NCBI GenBank assembly: GCA_963665085.2
Contig: CAXXXS010000001.1
Location: 3,472,001-3,536,000, forward strand
Length of the DNA: 64,000 bases
Source: G963665085 sp963665085
Lineage (GTDB): Bacteria; Bacteroidota; Bacteroidia; Bacteroidales; JAAAOM01
Direction: 5' to 3'
A program made the position numbers and the translations under genes. This document shows, piece by piece, positions 22,930 through 32,300 of this stretch (the stretch's first letter is position 1; the number at the start of each line of letters is the position of its first letter). The notes beneath the pieces were generated by a model that was not told the origin of the DNA, searched no databases, and saw nothing but the letters and a program-made list of their open reading frames with translations.

Positions 22930-24255
22930 TTAGTCTAGTAAATTATGTATCTTTTTTAAATCTCTCCTGCTTACATGTGTGTAGATTTCTGTCGTTTTAC
23001 TGCTTTGGTGTCCTAAAAGTATCTGTACAACCCTTAGGTCTACTCCGTTTTCTAAATGATGGGTAGCAAAACAATGCCTCAATGTATGGGGTGTTATGCG
23101 GTTTTTGATGCCTGCCTTTTGTGCATGTAATTTTACAATGCTTCCCACACTCTTTTCTGAATATAAATCTCCATTTTGACCGTTAAAAACATACTTTTTG
23201 GGCAAATAGCTTTTTATATATTCTTTCAATAATTCTACAAGATTATTGCCAAGTGGTAACATCCTGTACTTGTCACCTTTTCCATGTACAAGCAATGTCC
23301 TGCTCTGCAAGTCAACATCTTCTATCTTTAGTTCAATTAACTCTTTTCTTCGTAACCCGCACCCGTAAAGTAAACTTAAAATTAATTTGTGTTTTAGGTT
23401 ATGCGACGTGTTTATCATTTTTATGATATCTTCTTTGTTGATAACTTTGGGAAGTTGCCTGGTTCGCCTTGGTCTCGGTAGCTCTATAGACGTAATTTCT
23501 CTATTATATACAAATTCGTAATATCTTTTAATCGCATTTATAAATTGGTTTTGATATTGATATGAGAATTGCTTGTTTTCTTTTAATTTGTATATATATT
23601 CTCTAATCTCGTCGGCTTCTAATTCTCCGATATCTTTGCCCGAGAAATAATGGAGAAACACATTGATATGTTTTTTATAACATTCGATTGTTTTCTCGCT
23701 TCGTTTTCTCAGTCGCATCTCACGATAAAATACCTTATCAATTATATCAGTTAGCTTTTGTTTTGGTGTATCCTGTTTTTGTTTCGTCTCTTCTTTTTTT
23801 CCTGATTCGTTTAATTGATAAGATTGATTTGAAAAGATTTTTTTTATCGCTACAATATTATCTTTAGTTTTATGTGCCGACCAGACTTTTGCCCCCTGGT
23901 GCCACCACGCACCTTCAAGTTTTTTAATTGAGTTTTTTATGTCTTCATCAAAAGGGAATTTTATGTAGATAAGTCTTTCATATTCATCTATTTCTATTTG
24001 AATATCTGAGTCTGGCTGTTTCTTTACAGCTTTTAGTATAGCAATTTCACCTTCTTTATAAATTGTATTTAGATGCTTTCTGGATATCTCATTATCTGGT
24101 ACATGCCAACACCCCATTGTTTGGCTCCACGCCCTTCCGGGTATCGTTTTTATTTTGTTGATCAGTTCATCGTTGTAATCAAAAACAAGTTTGATCCGTT
24201 TTTGATCCCTGTGCACAACAAAATCAAAAGTGATTGTTTTATTTTTTTTGTTCAA
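22930..24255 (-). CDS. tyrosine recombinase with two N-terminal HARP-like repeats (putative cassette integrase)
   Basis: 441 aa, with a TTG start (24255) preceded closely by an in-frame stop; no ATG is available. Residues ~18-55 and ~92-130 are two copies of a motif like the HARP annealing domain: hydrophobic F-x-Y/F, D-x-x-I-x-x-I-K, then W...W (GRAWSQTMGCWHVP; GAWWHQGAKVWSAH). After a charged linker come a SAM-like core-binding domain (~175-265) and a catalytic domain with the full set: R302 (GLRRKEL), K326 (GKGDK), H390 and R393 (HTLRH), H416 (LLGH) and nucleophile Y425 (TEIYTHV). It is closest to XerC/D; I see no IntI-specific insertion before the HxxR box. Its 3' end faces the array and its genes run the same way, unlike classical intI. 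Confidence 0.85.
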   Translation of the reverse strand: MNKKNKTITFDFVVHRDQKRIKLVFDYNDELINKIKTIPGRAWSQTMGCWHVPDNEISRKHLNTIYKEGEIAILKAVKKQPDSDIQIEIDEYERLIYIKFPFDEDIKNSIKKLEGAWWHQGAKVWSAHKTKDNIVAIKKIFSNQSYQLNESGKKEETKQKQDTPKQKLTDIIDKVFYREMRLRKRSEKTIECYKKHINVFLHYFSGKDIGELEADEIREYIYKLKENKQFSYQYQNQFINAIKRYYEFVYNREITSIELPRPRRTRQLPKVINKEDIIKMINTSHNLKHKLILSLLYGCGLRRKELIELKIEDVDLQSRTLLVHGKGDKYRMLPLGNNLVELLKEYIKSYLPKKYVFNGQNGDLYSEKSVGSIVKLHAQKAGIKNRITPHTLRHCFATHHLENGVDLRVVQILLGHQSSKTTEIYTHVSRRDLKKIHNLLD

Positions 24256-24623
24256 TTTTATTCAGGCTTAAATCTACGTCCCCGTTTCCAGGGTTTTTTC
24301 TTTTAACCACCTTATTAGGTATTTATTCGCAATTCAATGCTCCGCCTCCTCAATCCCATATTGGTTGGTTAAGTGTAGATGCTTACTAAATAATAAAAAA
24401 TAAAAGTTTTAAACAAATAGTAGTTCATGTATTTAGATAAATTTATTAATGTTGTTGATAAATCGCTCATTACAATCCTTGAGTAATAGTCAATTTTATT
24501 TTGATGTTTTTGGCACAAAAGAAGTGTTTTATCTAAAACATTTGAGTGAATAATTTAGGATGACAAAACAAATAGGGCATATTTTTAATGAAATTGTATG
24601 GTTGAAATTGATTTTATAAAAAT
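24256..24623. other. intergenic region upstream of the recombinase
   Basis: AT-rich, with no credible gene. Minus-strand CTATTTG near 24420 could be a weak -7 element for the recombinase, but the -33 is not clear. Confidence 0.3.
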
Positions 24624-24659
24624 GAAAAAGCCTGAAAATCTTATGATTTTCAGGCTTTT
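24624..24659. terminator. bidirectional rho-independent terminator
   Basis: AAAAGCCTGAAAATC, loop TTAT, GATTTTCAGGCTTTT: a perfect 15-bp stem ending in T runs on both strands. It follows the 3' end of the tRNA-Pro on the minus strand. Confidence 0.8.
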
Positions 24660-24682
24660 GGTTTTGTGAAAAACCTTTGTTG

Positions 24683-24757
24683 TCGGGATGATAAGATTCG
24701 AACTTACGGCCCCTGGTCCCCCAGACCAGTACTCTAACCTGACTGAGCTACATCCCG
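24683..24757 (-). tRNA. tRNA-Pro (anticodon GGG)
   Basis: On the minus strand, the acceptor CGGGATG pairs with CATCCCG. The D arm contains AGCTCAGTCAGGTTAGAGT. The anticodon stem CTGGT/ACCAG encloses CTGGGGG (anticodon GGG), and the T arm has GTTCGAATC. Length 75 nt; CCA is not encoded. A terminator follows at once. Confidence 0.93.
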
Positions 24758-24959
24758 ATTAAATGATTTTCAAATAAACATTAATCAATAATAATTCGCC
24801 ATTATTAATGGGTCTGCAAAAATATTAAAATTTTTAAAACTTAGATGAAAGAAGCAATAGATTATTAAAAGTTCAGAATTATAACTAGTATTCATCATCC
24901 ATTGCCCGCGGGTGAAATCTGGAAATAATTGAAGTTGGCCACCCATTGCAATTGATTTT

Positions 24960-25262
24960 TCAGATAGAGGTGGAAGTCAACGAGACAAAACGATTACCCC
25001 TGTTAATATCGAGGTAATTTGCAATAGGCCCGGTTCCATGTGTTGGATATACATCTCCATTTCTTTCAGCGGAGTGATAAGTCCTCCATTTTGACTCATG
25101 CTTACCTTTCTCTCCAAACTCAACCCCCGGATTAAACTTGACTTCTCTTAGATTATGTTGGTAACTGTATTGACAATCAGTGAGTTCTTTAAACATATCT
25201 TGCCGCACCATATTAAGGATAGCCATTACGTCCCTTCGATAGCAAACATTTTCCAGGATCAT
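24960..25262 (-). pseudogene. fragment of a GH109 (Gfo/Idh/MocA-type) N-acetylgalactosaminidase
   Basis: The ~100 codons read MILENVCYRRDVMAILNMVR, then TDCQYSYQHNLRE, RTYHSAERNGDVYPTHGTGP and NYLDINRGNRF. These are hallmark segments of GH109 enzymes, whose NAD-dependent mechanism uses the Y-P-T-H region. A full enzyme has about 440 aa; here the Rossmann domain and C-terminus are missing. Just upstream the sense strand continues in frame with GH109-like residues but is broken by stop codons near 25262-25270. It is therefore a decaying remnant, consistent with loss of a glycan gene between the tRNA and the sensor. Confidence 0.75.
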
Positions 25263-25315
25263 TACAGGAGTTTTTGTTGCTTTTTATAAAAGTCCTACGG
25301 GAATTTTCCATGAAT

Positions 25316-26908
25316 TTATGAGTTTAATTGACTTTTTAACTCAGCAATTGTTTGTTTCGCTTCAGCAATTTCGTTTCTCAGTAATTCTTCTGTTCTGGCG
25401 CTTTCTTCCTGTGTAGCCTGAAGCTCTTCCATATTTTGTCTCATCTCTTCTTCCTGCTCAATCATTTGTTGTGATTGTAGCCTGCTTTCTTCCAGTAGTT
25501 TTTGGGTTTGTTTGTTAATTTTCAAAGAAGAATAAGAAGTAGCGATATTTTCAGCTATTTTTTCGACAAAAGAAGCATGATATTTAGGAATTTCTTCAAA
25601 GCTTGCTAATTCAATAACACCAAGTACATCATCTTCCATTTTTATGGGGATTATAGCCAGGTATTTTGGCGTGGCATGCCCTAAACCAGATGTTACCTGA
25701 ACATAATCGTCAGGGATATTTTTTAGATAAACAGTTTCTTTTTCAAGGAAGCATGCTCCTATATATCCTTCTTCAAGCTCGACCCTTTTCTTTAAAAATT
25801 TTTCACGGTCATAAGCATAGGCTGCTGTTAATTCAAAGAAATTGTCGTTTTCATTTCCGTCGTTTAATAAAAAGATACCACCTTGATTTAATTCTAAGTA
25901 TTTTACAAGTTGAATAATAAATTCGGATGAAAGTTTTGTGAAATCATCATGCCTTCTAATGATTTCAGCAAATTTTGCAATTCCTTCGTTATACCATTGC
26001 CTTCTATTATCCTCTTCCTGTCTTTTCTTTTCTTCCGTTGCGGCATTTTTTAAATTATTTCGCATTTCAAGAAGTGCTTTTCCAAGTTCGTCATCTTCAC
26101 TAAGAAGTTCAAGGTTAGCTTCCAGGTTGCCGTGGCCTATTTCCTTGGCAAAGTTCGTAGTGTGTTGTGAGTTATTTATTAGTTTGTTTAACTCTTTGTT
26201 TATTTGGCTAATTTCACCTTTGCCTTTAAATTCATGGGTTGTAATTGCTTTACCAAGAGCAAGTGATGAAATAGAATTTGTAACTTTTTTTAGTTCGTTA
26301 AAAGAATGTTGTAAAATTTTACTAATTCCAAAAATTACCACTAAGATCGACAGGAATAACCCGATGTATGTATTTCTTTTAATTTTACTAAGTTCGGCTA
26401 CAACATCGTTCTGGTAATAGGTGGCACAGATAAAGGCATCATAAGGTTCGTAATACCTGAAAAATAAATATTTCCATTCGCCTTTTTCGTTGGGGTATTT
26501 ATAATGAATTTTTCCCTGGTTTTGATTGGAATTGATTATTGCATTATGATATGAAGTTCCGGCTGCACTTTCATTTTCTGTTTCAGGGTGAATTAAAAAA
26601 AGGCCATTTGTTTTAAGTATAATTGGATATCCTCTTTTAAAATATTTTTTTTTATCAAAAACAGGCTTTATTAATTTATAGTCATCTTCGCTAAAACCGG
26701 CAGGGGTATTGTTCTCTACTACATCTAAATAATTCGTAAAGTCACTTAAGTCTTCTTCTATCCATAGTTCTGTTTCCATTAGAAGGTTGTCTTTTTGGGC
26801 TTTATTAACCAAAAAGGTTAACGCAAAAAGTAGTACAATTAAAAATACACCAATTAATACACTAATTCTTGCAGCAAAACTGTTTTCAATCTTTTTTATA
26901 ATATTCAT
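25316..26908 (-). CDS. membrane sensor protein, Cache-HAMP-GAF with C-terminal coiled coil (530 aa)
   Basis: TM1 is at ~15-33 and TM2 at ~182-203. The ~150-residue extracytoplasmic loop between them reads like a single Cache domain (YFKRGYPIILKTNGLFLIHPE, ATYYQNDV). A HAMP-like helix pair follows (~205-290), then a GAF domain (~325-465: GGIFLLNDG, LEEGYIGACFLEKETVYLKNIP, YLAIIPIKMEDDVLGVIELAS). A coiled coil rich in E, Q and L runs to the end. No histidine kinase, cyclase or methyl-accepting signature is present, so it probably senses an external ligand and passes the signal to a separate partner. It is monocistronic and divergent from the sigma factor at 27231. Confidence 0.8.
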   Translation of the reverse strand: MNIIKKIENSFAARISVLIGVFLIVLLFALTFLVNKAQKDNLLMETELWIEEDLSDFTNYLDVVENNTPAGFSEDDYKLIKPVFDKKKYFKRGYPIILKTNGLFLIHPETENESAAGTSYHNAIINSNQNQGKIHYKYPNEKGEWKYLFFRYYEPYDAFICATYYQNDVVAELSKIKRNTYIGLFLSILVVIFGISKILQHSFNELKKVTNSISSLALGKAITTHEFKGKGEISQINKELNKLINNSQHTTNFAKEIGHGNLEANLELLSEDDELGKALLEMRNNLKNAATEEKKRQEEDNRRQWYNEGIAKFAEIIRRHDDFTKLSSEFIIQLVKYLELNQGGIFLLNDGNENDNFFELTAAYAYDREKFLKKRVELEEGYIGACFLEKETVYLKNIPDDYVQVTSGLGHATPKYLAIIPIKMEDDVLGVIELASFEEIPKYHASFVEKIAENIATSYSSLKINKQTQKLLEESRLQSQQMIEQEEEMRQNMEELQATQEESARTEELLRNEIAEAKQTIAELKSQLNS

Positions 26909-27128
26909 TAATAACCTTTTTTTAGTTTATTACTAAAATTAATAAAAAATGATATTTAAAAAGCCTGTTTAAAATAAATTTTTGTAATTTATGAGTATTA
27001 ACGCGAACATTGGTGTTGGATTTAAGGCAACCTATACTTAAACAAGGCTTTGGTAAGTTTTAGAAAAGATATCCCTCAAGAATATATCCAACATTCTTTT
27101 TCATAACGTCAATGATCGTTTTCCGTTT

Positions 27129-27158
27129 CTTGAGATAAACACACATACACTATCTTTG
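27129..27158 (+). promoter_or_regulatory. promoter of the ECF sigma gene
   Basis: CTTG (27129-27132) and TATCTTTG (27151-27158) match the Bacteroidota -33/-7 pattern with 18 nt between them. The leader to the ATG at 27231 would be about 65 nt. The rest of 26909-27230 holds nothing else I can identify. Confidence 0.6.
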
Positions 27159-27230
27159 CTGAATAATTGTTAGGATAATGAAAAAAATAACATATTTTAA
27201 ATATTTTCGCCCTGTTCGAGTGTTTACAAT

Positions 27231-27830
27231 ATGAAGAAGAAAATTTCTGAAGAATCGTCTATTAGTTTGGCCGACATTGTTAGCAGGTTAAAAGCTGACG
27301 ATGCACGGGCCTTGGATTTGTTGTATGATAGATATTATTTTCGGTTATATCGATTTTGTAAAGGATTAATCAAATTAGAGGATGAAGTTGATGATATACT
27401 TCAGAATGTATTTCTAAAAATTTGGTTGAACCGGTTTAAGATAACAACCGCAGAAACCTTTACAGCTTATATCTTTACGATAACAAAAAACGCTGTTGTT
27501 TCTTTTATTCGGGCTCATGAGAAAGATATAAAATTAAGAATGGGACTACAAGAAAATCAAATTCTTTATGATTTTGAAACTGAATCGAAAATTGAATACG
27601 AAGAAATGGAGCAAAAGGTAAATAGTCTTTTAGAACAATTGCCCGAAACAACTAAAACCATTTATGAATTTAGCAGAAAGCAAGGCCTGTCAAATAAAGA
27701 AATTTCCAATAAATTAGGTGTCTCAGTAAAAACGGTTGAATATCATATCACTAAAACATTAAAGGTTTTTAAAGAAAATCTGAAGGATTTTGGTCTAATC
27801 TCTCTCCTGTTATTTGAAATATTTTATTAA
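27231..27830 (+). CDS. ECF sigma factor, FecI/Bacteroidota expansion family
   Basis: 199 aa. Region 2 (~30-95) has the typical ALDLLYDRYYFRLYRFCKGL and DDILQNVFLKIW segments that bind core polymerase and the -10 element. Region 4 (~135-185) has LPETTKTIYEFSRKQGLSNKEISNKLGVSVKTVEYHI, a helix-turn-helix. It precedes a FecR anti-sigma and a SusC/SusD pair, the classic trans-envelope relay: substrate binding at SusC frees the sigma factor via FecR. It probably activates the downstream glycan locus. A 357-bp gap separates it from fecR. Confidence 0.9.
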   Translation: MKKKISEESSISLADIVSRLKADDARALDLLYDRYYFRLYRFCKGLIKLEDEVDDILQNVFLKIWLNRFKITTAETFTAYIFTITKNAVVSFIRAHEKDIKLRMGLQENQILYDFETESKIEYEEMEQKVNSLLEQLPETTKTIYEFSRKQGLSNKEISNKLGVSVKTVEYHITKTLKVFKENLKDFGLISLLLFEIFY

Positions 27831-28187
27831 CACCCATTAGAGTTTTTTTGTGAATCTCAATAGGGGTTGCACATTCTTTTTTTGATGGTTACCTAATTCC
27901 GCTCTTGGAGAATTAATCAAATCTGCGCTGTTATAGTAATGGAACGAATTATTTTCATAAATCATTTTAAAGCCTCTCTTCCTTGTCTTTGACTAGAATC
28001 CAAGCCGGTTGAAAAAATATCAATACAATAAGGTTTGTCGCATGTCTCATTTTAGCTAATTATCAAATGTTTATTGATGTTTTAATGTTTGAAAAGATAT
28101 TGAGATAAGATTAAAAATAAAAAAAATGTATTTCACCTTTAGGGTTGAAATCAAAAATTGCGTAATTCTAATAGTTAAAAGAACATA
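27831..28187. other. intergenic region between sigma factor and fecR
   Basis: No gene, clear terminator or consensus promoter was recognised. It is AT-rich. The separation makes independent transcription of fecR possible, perhaps by the sigma factor itself. Confidence 0.3.
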
Positions 28188-29153
28188 ATGGAGGAAAAAT
28201 TTCGGAAATATGTAGATGGGAATGCAAATCCAGAAGAGATTGATTCTGTAATCAGTAATTTACTATCTGATGAAAATACTCAGGAATTAAATAAACTTCT
28301 TTCATCTTATTGGCAGGAGTGTCTTAACCAAAAAACAATTATACCCACTAAAAGGGATTTTATAGAGAAAATACACCAAAGACTTGGGACTACCAGCCCT
28401 AACTTTAACAGAAGATATTTTATTTATAAGACAGTAAGCTATGTCGCGGCAATATTTTTATTAGTTTTTGTAATAGGCGGTATTTTTTATTTTCAAAGAC
28501 AAAATAATTCTAATGAAATTATTACCCAAACCATAACCACTCCTTATGGTGCAAGAACAAGTTTTGAATTACCCGATGGCACAAAAATTTGGCTCAACTC
28601 TGGTTCTAAAGTAGTATTTCCGTTGTCATACGGAAAAGAAAGAACAATAGAGTTGGTGGGAGAAGCTTTCTTCAATGTTAAAAAAAATGGAAAACCATTT
28701 GTGGTGTCAACGGAACAAGGAGACATAGAAGTATTGGGGACAACTTTTAATGTAAGTGCCTATGATGAAGAAATGTTTCAAACAACTCTTGTAACCGGTA
28801 AAGTGAAAATTGATAATAACAAAGAAATATTTCTTGAACCTGGACAACAATATTATAGAGAGAATAACCAGGAAGGAAAAGTTATAAAAGTTAATCCTGA
28901 AATGTTTATTTCCTGGGTTAATGGGGAATTGATTTTTAAAAACGAAACATTTAAGAATGTTGTAAAAAGACTAGAGCGATGGTATAATGTGAAAATTAAC
29001 CTGCAAGATGATTCAATAGAGGAATTGAGGTTCACAGGAACTATCAGAATGGAGTCTTTTAGCGAAGTCCTGGAAATATTGAAGATAACCAGTTCCGTTC
29101 AGTTCACTATTGATGAAGAAACAAGAATCGTAACAATAACAAAATCAAGATAA
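28188..29153 (+). CDS. FecR-type anti-sigma factor
   Basis: 321 aa. The N-terminal ~80 residues (cytoplasmic, sigma-binding) carry a K-Y-V-D-G-N-A-N-P-E-E motif. One transmembrane helix (~88-106, VAAIFLLVFVIGGIFYF) leads to a periplasmic FecR domain (~118-215: TTPYGARTSFELPDGTKIWLNSGS, VELVGEAFFNVKKNGKPFVV) and a C-terminal DUF4974 domain (~250-320: FKNETFKNVVKRLERWYNV). The latter contacts the STN domain of the cognate SusC. Its place right before susC supports this pairing. Confidence 0.92.
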   Translation: MEEKFRKYVDGNANPEEIDSVISNLLSDENTQELNKLLSSYWQECLNQKTIIPTKRDFIEKIHQRLGTTSPNFNRRYFIYKTVSYVAAIFLLVFVIGGIFYFQRQNNSNEIITQTITTPYGARTSFELPDGTKIWLNSGSKVVFPLSYGKERTIELVGEAFFNVKKNGKPFVVSTEQGDIEVLGTTFNVSAYDEEMFQTTLVTGKVKIDNNKEIFLEPGQQYYRENNQEGKVIKVNPEMFISWVNGELIFKNETFKNVVKRLERWYNVKINLQDDSIEELRFTGTIRMESFSEVLEILKITSSVQFTIDEETRIVTITKSR

Positions 29154-29226
29154 TTTTGAAATCTAATAAAAGCTATGAAGAACATATATTATTTAATACC
29201 TCCTTGAAATAGGCAGGTATAAAAAA

Positions 29227-29255
29227 AGTTGGAAACCCTGGCCGGTCTCCAACTT
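29227..29255. other. hairpin upstream of susC
   Basis: AAGTTGGA (29227-29234) pairs with TCCAACTT (29248-29255), with inner GACC/GGTC-like pairing. The A run before it would be a T run on the minus strand, while on the + strand none follows. It may be a leader structure controlling susC. Confidence 0.4.
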
Positions 29256-29301
29256 ATCAGTCTACATTCTTTAATTTCTATGTAAAACCTATTGTAAAAT
29301 T

Positions 29302-32300
29302 ATGAAAAAAACATTTAGAGCCAATGGTAGAGTCCCTTGGTTAAATCAAATTTTTAAGAAAGTGAAACTAACAATTCTGTTTTTGGCCATAACTATGGTA
29401 AGTGTCAGTGCATCTAATTCATATGCGCAAAATACAGAACTAACCCTAAATGCCAGAGATATTAGTATTGAAAATCTTTTATGTGAGATTGAGAACCAAA
29501 CCGAATTTCGGTTTTTTTACAATGAAAATGTTAATCTGGATAAGATGGTGTCAGTTTTTTTTCAAAATAAAAATCTGGCACAGGTTCTTGATGAAATTCT
29601 AAAAGATTCGAATATTAAGTATAAAATAATTGATCGCCTTGTTGCTTTGTATATAAATGAGCAAGGCGGATTTTCTATGCTGTCTAAACAAGAACTAATC
29701 ATAAAAGGAAAAGTAACAGATCACAGCGGTTTACCCCTCCCCGGGGCAAATGTTACAGAAGGGGGCACAACGAATGGTGCTATTACTAACCTTGATGGAG
29801 AATATACTATTTCAGTCAGTTCGCCCAATGCTGTCTTAAGTTTCTCATTTGTTGGTTATCTTACTGAAGAAATTGAGGTTACAGGGCAAACATCAATAGA
29901 TGTTGTCTTAATTGAAGATATACAGACTCTTGAAGAAGTTGTAGTAATCGGATATGGTACTAGCCGTAAAAAAGATTTAACAGGTGCTATTGCCTCAATT
30001 AAGTTAGAGGATTCTCCCATAATAACCTTGCCTAATATCAACCTTTTAGATGCGTTAAAAGGTTCGATGCCTGGATTTGATATTGGTGCAGTTAATAATG
30101 CTGGAGGAAACCCAAGCATTAACATCCGGGGACAAAATTCTATTAATGCTTCAAATACACCTCTTATTGTTGTTGATGGAATTGTTTTCGTCGGGAGTAT
30201 GAATGAAATAAACCCACTTGATATAGCATCTGTGGATGTGCTTAAAGATGCGAGCGCTACAGCCGTTTATGGTTCGTTAGCTGCTAATGGGGTTATACTG
30301 ATAACAACAAAACGAGGAGAAGGGGATAAACCAACAGTTCAGGTCAATACAACAACAGGGGTCCAAACTTACACAAATCGTCCTGATATGCTTGACCCTG
30401 AGGAATATTTAGAATTAAAAAAAGCACGGTTTTTAGCTGATAATCCTGGCTCTGTCTACGATCCTTCACAATATTTGGCTCTTTACGAGTTGGATGCAAT
30501 TGAAGACAATCAAACTATCGATTGGTTTGATGAAGTTACCCGTTTAGCGGTATTCCAGAATTACGCATTAAGTATTTCTGGGGCTAGCCCGCGTTCTAAT
30601 TACTATTTTTCTGGTAATTATATGGATCAGGAAGGTATTGTTGTTGGAGATCAGTTTCATAAGTTTTCTGTTCTGGGGAAAATTGAATCTCAGATTACCG
30701 ACTGGTTAAAATTAGGCGTAAATCTTAATATAATTAGTAAAAATGCAGATGGAGTTGCAGCAGATTTGCGTTTAGGAACAATAGACGGCCCTTATTCTTA
30801 TATGTACGTTCATGATAGAGGTGATGATAACCCTGGATTTGAGGATTTTACGTATAGGTTGGAAAGATATCCACAGGGACAATCTACAACATCCAATCCT
30901 TTATGGCAAACACAAAAGTTTGATGAGGATCGGGATCAAAATTACAGGGGGGCAACATTTGCACGCGTTGATGTACCTTGGATAGACGGTCTTTCCTACA
31001 CCTTTAACTATTCGTTAAACAGATGGGAAGGCCACTCTGCAAGCTTTATGGATGAAAATATGTATGTTAACACAATGCTGCTTAATGAATTAATAGATGC
31101 ATCCAGTCATTTGGTAGAAGCAAATGGTTCAAAAACAAATGAGGGGCGTACAGATTGGTATATGAATCATTTAATCAATTATAAGCAAAATTTTGGAGAG
31201 CATTCGTTTGATGTTACATTATTAGCTGAAAGACAGGAGCGGGAAGGATATTCTATGACGATGAGTGCGTCAGATTTTTCAGCAATCGGAACGAGTGTGC
31301 TGGGGGTTGATGCATTGGAGTTAGGAAATACAGCAAATTATTCAATAAATACTTCTTATTCTAAATTGTCTCAATTGGCTTATTTGGCGCGTCTTAATTA
31401 TGTTTTTAAAGGAAAATACCTGTTAAGTACTTCAATACGTCGCGATGGTTATTCGGGGTATGCCGAAGGACATAAATACGGCTTTTTCCGTGCGGGTTCT
31501 ATTGCATGGACCTTGAGTGAAGAAGATTTTATAAGGGATAGGCTAAGTTCGCTGGATCATCTGAAATTTAGATTATCCTTCGGAGAAAACGGTAATCCTT
31601 CTGTTGGGGCTTATTCTACTTATCCTACCATGAGCAATAGCGCTTATATATTACTAGGAGATGAATCTGTTGTTGGCGTATATGCCAATAAATTAGCAAA
31701 CAAAAGTTTGGATTGGGAAAAAACTACGGCCCTTAATTTTGGATTGGATTTCTCTTTTTTCAATAGCAAGTTAAGTGGTTCTTTTGATATGTACAATTCA
31801 AATACTACAGATCTTCTTTTAAGCCGTTCAATTCCTATTTTTAATGGATTTAGTTCTGTTTTAGACAATATCGGAGAAGTTAATAATAAAGGGGTTGAGG
31901 TTCAGGTTAATACAATAAACTACTCGGGATCTAATTTTTCTTGGAGATCTGGCGTGAATTTTTGGATAAACCGTAATGAAGTTGTCTCTCTTTACGGGAA
32001 AGATACAGATGGTGATGGAAAGGAAGATGATGACATCTCAAATTCATTATTTATCGGTAAATCAATGGGGGCAAATTATACTTATGTAATGGATGGTATA
32101 GTTCAACTTGATGATGCTGAATACATAGCTATTTATGGTGGAGAACCAGGAGATATCAAATTTAAAGATTTAAATAACGATGGGAAAATTGATGCCGACA
32201 ACGACAGGACTATTGTGGGGTACTCAAAACCTAATTATACAATGACATTCTCCAATACGCTTACGTATAAGAATTTTGAGTTTTACTGCCTGTTTAATTA

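Noticed and set aside
22930..24255. Recombinase as a classical IntI integrase or phage integrase
   Set aside because: I see no IntI-type insertion before the HxxR box; phage integrases usually carry a different N-terminal arm-binding domain, and there are no phage genes nearby.
24683..24757. tRNA-Pro as the attachment site of the cassette array
   Set aside because: No tRNA 3'-end duplication was seen at the array ends, and the array edges follow the CG|TT rule instead.
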